A stretch of DNA of 5,138 nucleotides from the NCBI GenBank assembly GCA_019695435.1, contig JACTVF010000195.1:1-5138 (forward strand), read 5' to 3'. The position numbers and the translations under genes were made by a program. This document shows positions 4,407 through 5,138 of the stretch, piece after piece; within the stretch, counting starts at the first letter, position 1; each line of letters opens with the position of its first letter. Below the pieces are notes generated by a model. The model was not told the DNA's origin. It did no database searches and saw only the letters and a list, made by a program, of their open reading frames with translations. The stretch is from Methanoregulaceae archaeon. GTDB taxonomy: Archaea; Halobacteriota; Methanomicrobia; Methanomicrobiales; Methanospirillaceae.

Positions 4407-4589
4407 TTCCGTTGAGAAAACAGAATCATCTGGTTCGCGTACCGGAGGTTTTGAACCTCCTTGCCCAGCGAAGACCCGACGAGGCGTCTGAGCGACCCCG
4501 AAGGGGTGGGGACATTCCTGACGTTTGGCGGCGGCGGGGGGGCCCCCGCGCGCAGCGCGGGGCCCTGCCGCTCGTCCCTCTATTACTTG
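4407..4589. other. GC-rich structured stretch before the replication gene
   Basis: These 183 bases hold three perfect or near-perfect hairpins in a row. GGAGGTT-TTG-AACCTCC lies at 4444-4460 and ACCCC-GAA-GGGGT at 4495-4507. The third is a very GC-rich stem with arms at 4540-4551 and 4555-4565 (11 bp, one bulged C), which an outer GCGGC/GCCGC pairing (4528-4535 with 4567-4571) can extend. A run of G-blocks at 4527-4542 could form a two-layer quadruplex. The reading frame through it (GTG 4403 to TGA 4642) is rich in Arg, Pro and Gly and is judged a by-product of the GC-rich structure. Possible roles are origin, terminator of the upstream ORF, or non-coding RNA. Confidence 0.45.
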
Positions 4590-4596
4590 TTATAAA
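4590..4596 (+). promoter_or_regulatory. Likely TATA box of the replication initiator gene
   Basis: TTATAAA lies where transcription would start at about 4617-4620. The mRNA would then have a leader of about 20 bases carrying the AGGTGA ribosome-binding site. The box follows directly after the GC-rich structured stretch and gives the initiator gene its own promoter. Confidence 0.5.
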
Positions 4597-4619
4597 CACC
4601 TTCACGACTGAAAGGAGTG

Positions 4620-4666
4620 TTGAAAAGGTGAACTATTTATGAAGGGCGCCCTCGACACCTTTTCAA
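4620..4666 (+). promoter_or_regulatory. Inverted repeat covering the ribosome-binding site of the replication gene
   Basis: TTGAAAAGGTG (4620-4630) and CACCTTTTCAA (4656-4666) are perfect 11-base arms. The left arm contains most of the AGGTGA ribosome-binding site (4626-4631), and the ATG at 4639 lies in the loop. In the mRNA this hairpin would hide the ribosome-binding site and lower initiator synthesis. A further CACCTT at 4597-4602 lies between the TATA box and the expected transcript start. The three copies could also be DNA-binding sites for the initiator or a repressor. Confidence 0.5.
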
Positions 4667-5138
4667 ACGACCTCTTCAATTTTTGTAAGGTGAATGCTGA
4701 TGGCCGGATTGAACTTTTAACGATCAGCATTCCCCGGGGTTCCCCCCTCGACCTGGAGGATTGTCTTAAATCTCTCGTCGTACGTATAGTCGGGAGAAAG
4801 AATAAGTCCTCCATACCGTATGTCGGGGTTCTTGTGGGGTTTCCTCCGGAACATGCCCATATCCTCTGGGTAAAACCCTATGTTCGCTATGCTCGTCTCA
4901 AATGGATGTGGCGTGAAATCACAAACGGTACTGCGACCGGCATAACTTCAAAGACAGTACGTGGCGACAAAGCCAAAAGAAATGATGTTCGGCGTCTTGT
5001 AAAATATCTCGTAGAACAGGAAGATCATCACGGCTTGCCGGTAAGTTTCATTCATTCTCATAAATGGCTTGTTCGAAGTAAGGAGAAATCTCACCCAGAT
5101 GAGCAGGCCGTTTTCAAGGGGTTAGAAGATGTCCAAAC
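4639..5138 (+). CDS. HUH-type rolling-circle replication initiator (3' end beyond window)
   Basis: The 166 codons present encode the N-terminal nickase domain of a probable rolling-circle Rep protein, which nicks one strand at the origin and stays bound through a tyrosine. Motif 1 is LLTISIP (26-32). Motif 2 is EHAHILW (71-77), with metal-binding H72 and H74. Motif 3 is RRLVKYLVEQ (118-127), with candidate catalytic Y123. SFIHSHKWLV (137-146) resembles the block that often follows motif 3 in plasmid and phage Reps. Only one tyrosine is seen in motif 3. ATG 4639 is fixed by AGGTGA at 4626-4631, seven bases upstream, and by the in-frame TGA at 4621. The gene is open to the window end, so any helicase or other C-terminal domain cannot be seen. 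A single-tyrosine transposase relative is a less likely alternative. Confidence 0.65.
   Translation, partial: MKGALDTFSNDLFNFCKVNADGRIELLTISIPRGSPLDLEDCLKSLVVRIVGRKNKSSIPYVGVLVGFPPEHAHILWVKPYVRYARLKWMWREITNGTATGITSKTVRGDKAKRNDVRRLVKYLVEQEDHHGLPVSFIHSHKWLVRSKEKSHPDEQAVFKGLEDVQ

Noticed and set aside
4430..4468. tRNA-like anticodon arm: GGAGG stem, 7-base loop TTTTGAA, CCTCC stem
   Set aside because: The arm alone fits a Gln-TTG anticodon arm, but no matching D arm, T arm with TTC, or acceptor stem can be built around it. It also continues pairing to a 7-bp stem with a 3-base loop.
4403..4642. 79-codon frame from GTG 4403 overlapping the ORF before it (GTGA) and the Rep start after it (ATGA)
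   Set aside because: The overlaps look like coupling, but the sequence is Arg/Pro/Gly-rich, follows from the GC-rich hairpins, and Rep has its own TATA box. It would need revision if the peptide proved conserved.
1..5138. CRISPR array or rRNA/tRNA genes
   Set aside because: No regularly spaced repeat series of 25-40 bases and no recognisable stable-RNA pattern was found on either strand.

Overview
The window reads as archaeal DNA, most likely from a methanogen of the class Methanomicrobia (inference). The signs are a tyrosine recombinase with a C-terminal CxxC...CxxC zinc ribbon, an archaeal-type small antitoxin paired with a RelE-like toxin, TATA boxes about 25 bases upstream of start codons without Shine-Dalgarno sites (leaderless genes), and a few genes with archaeal AGGTGA/GGAGG-type sites. 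It looks like an accessory region holding mobile-element genes. No housekeeping gene was identified.

Layout. Bases 1-29 hold the first nine codons of a minus-strand gene that leaves the window. Divergent from it, 158-1078 encodes a complete XerA-like tyrosine recombinase. An AT-rich gap of about 740 bases (1079-1818) follows with no convincing gene. Bases 1840-3042 encode a second, different tyrosine recombinase with a zinc ribbon. Bases 3061-3211 are a repeat-rich control region with a possible 22-codon leader ORF, then come an antitoxin (3212-3436) and a RelE-family toxin (3504-3782). Just after the toxin, 3825-3911 carries what looks like the decayed tail of another zinc-ribbon recombinase.

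From about 3990 to the end the window looks like the replication part of a rolling-circle element. It has a nested pair of perfect inverted repeats (4022-4097), a small hairpin (4131-4146), a hairpin showing TCTTG in its terminal loop (4156-4204, candidate nick site), an unrecognised 56-residue ORF (4236-4406), a GC-rich structured stretch (4407-4589), and a gene for a HUH-type replication initiator cut off by the window end (4639 onward). The start region of that gene lies between the arms of an 11-bp perfect inverted repeat that covers its ribosome-binding site.

Working together (inference): an element that replicates through a HUH nickase, integrates or resolves through tyrosine recombinases, and is kept by a toxin-antitoxin pair would account for the content. 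No attachment-site pair was found, so element boundaries, and whether the XerA-like gene belongs to the host or the element, stay open.
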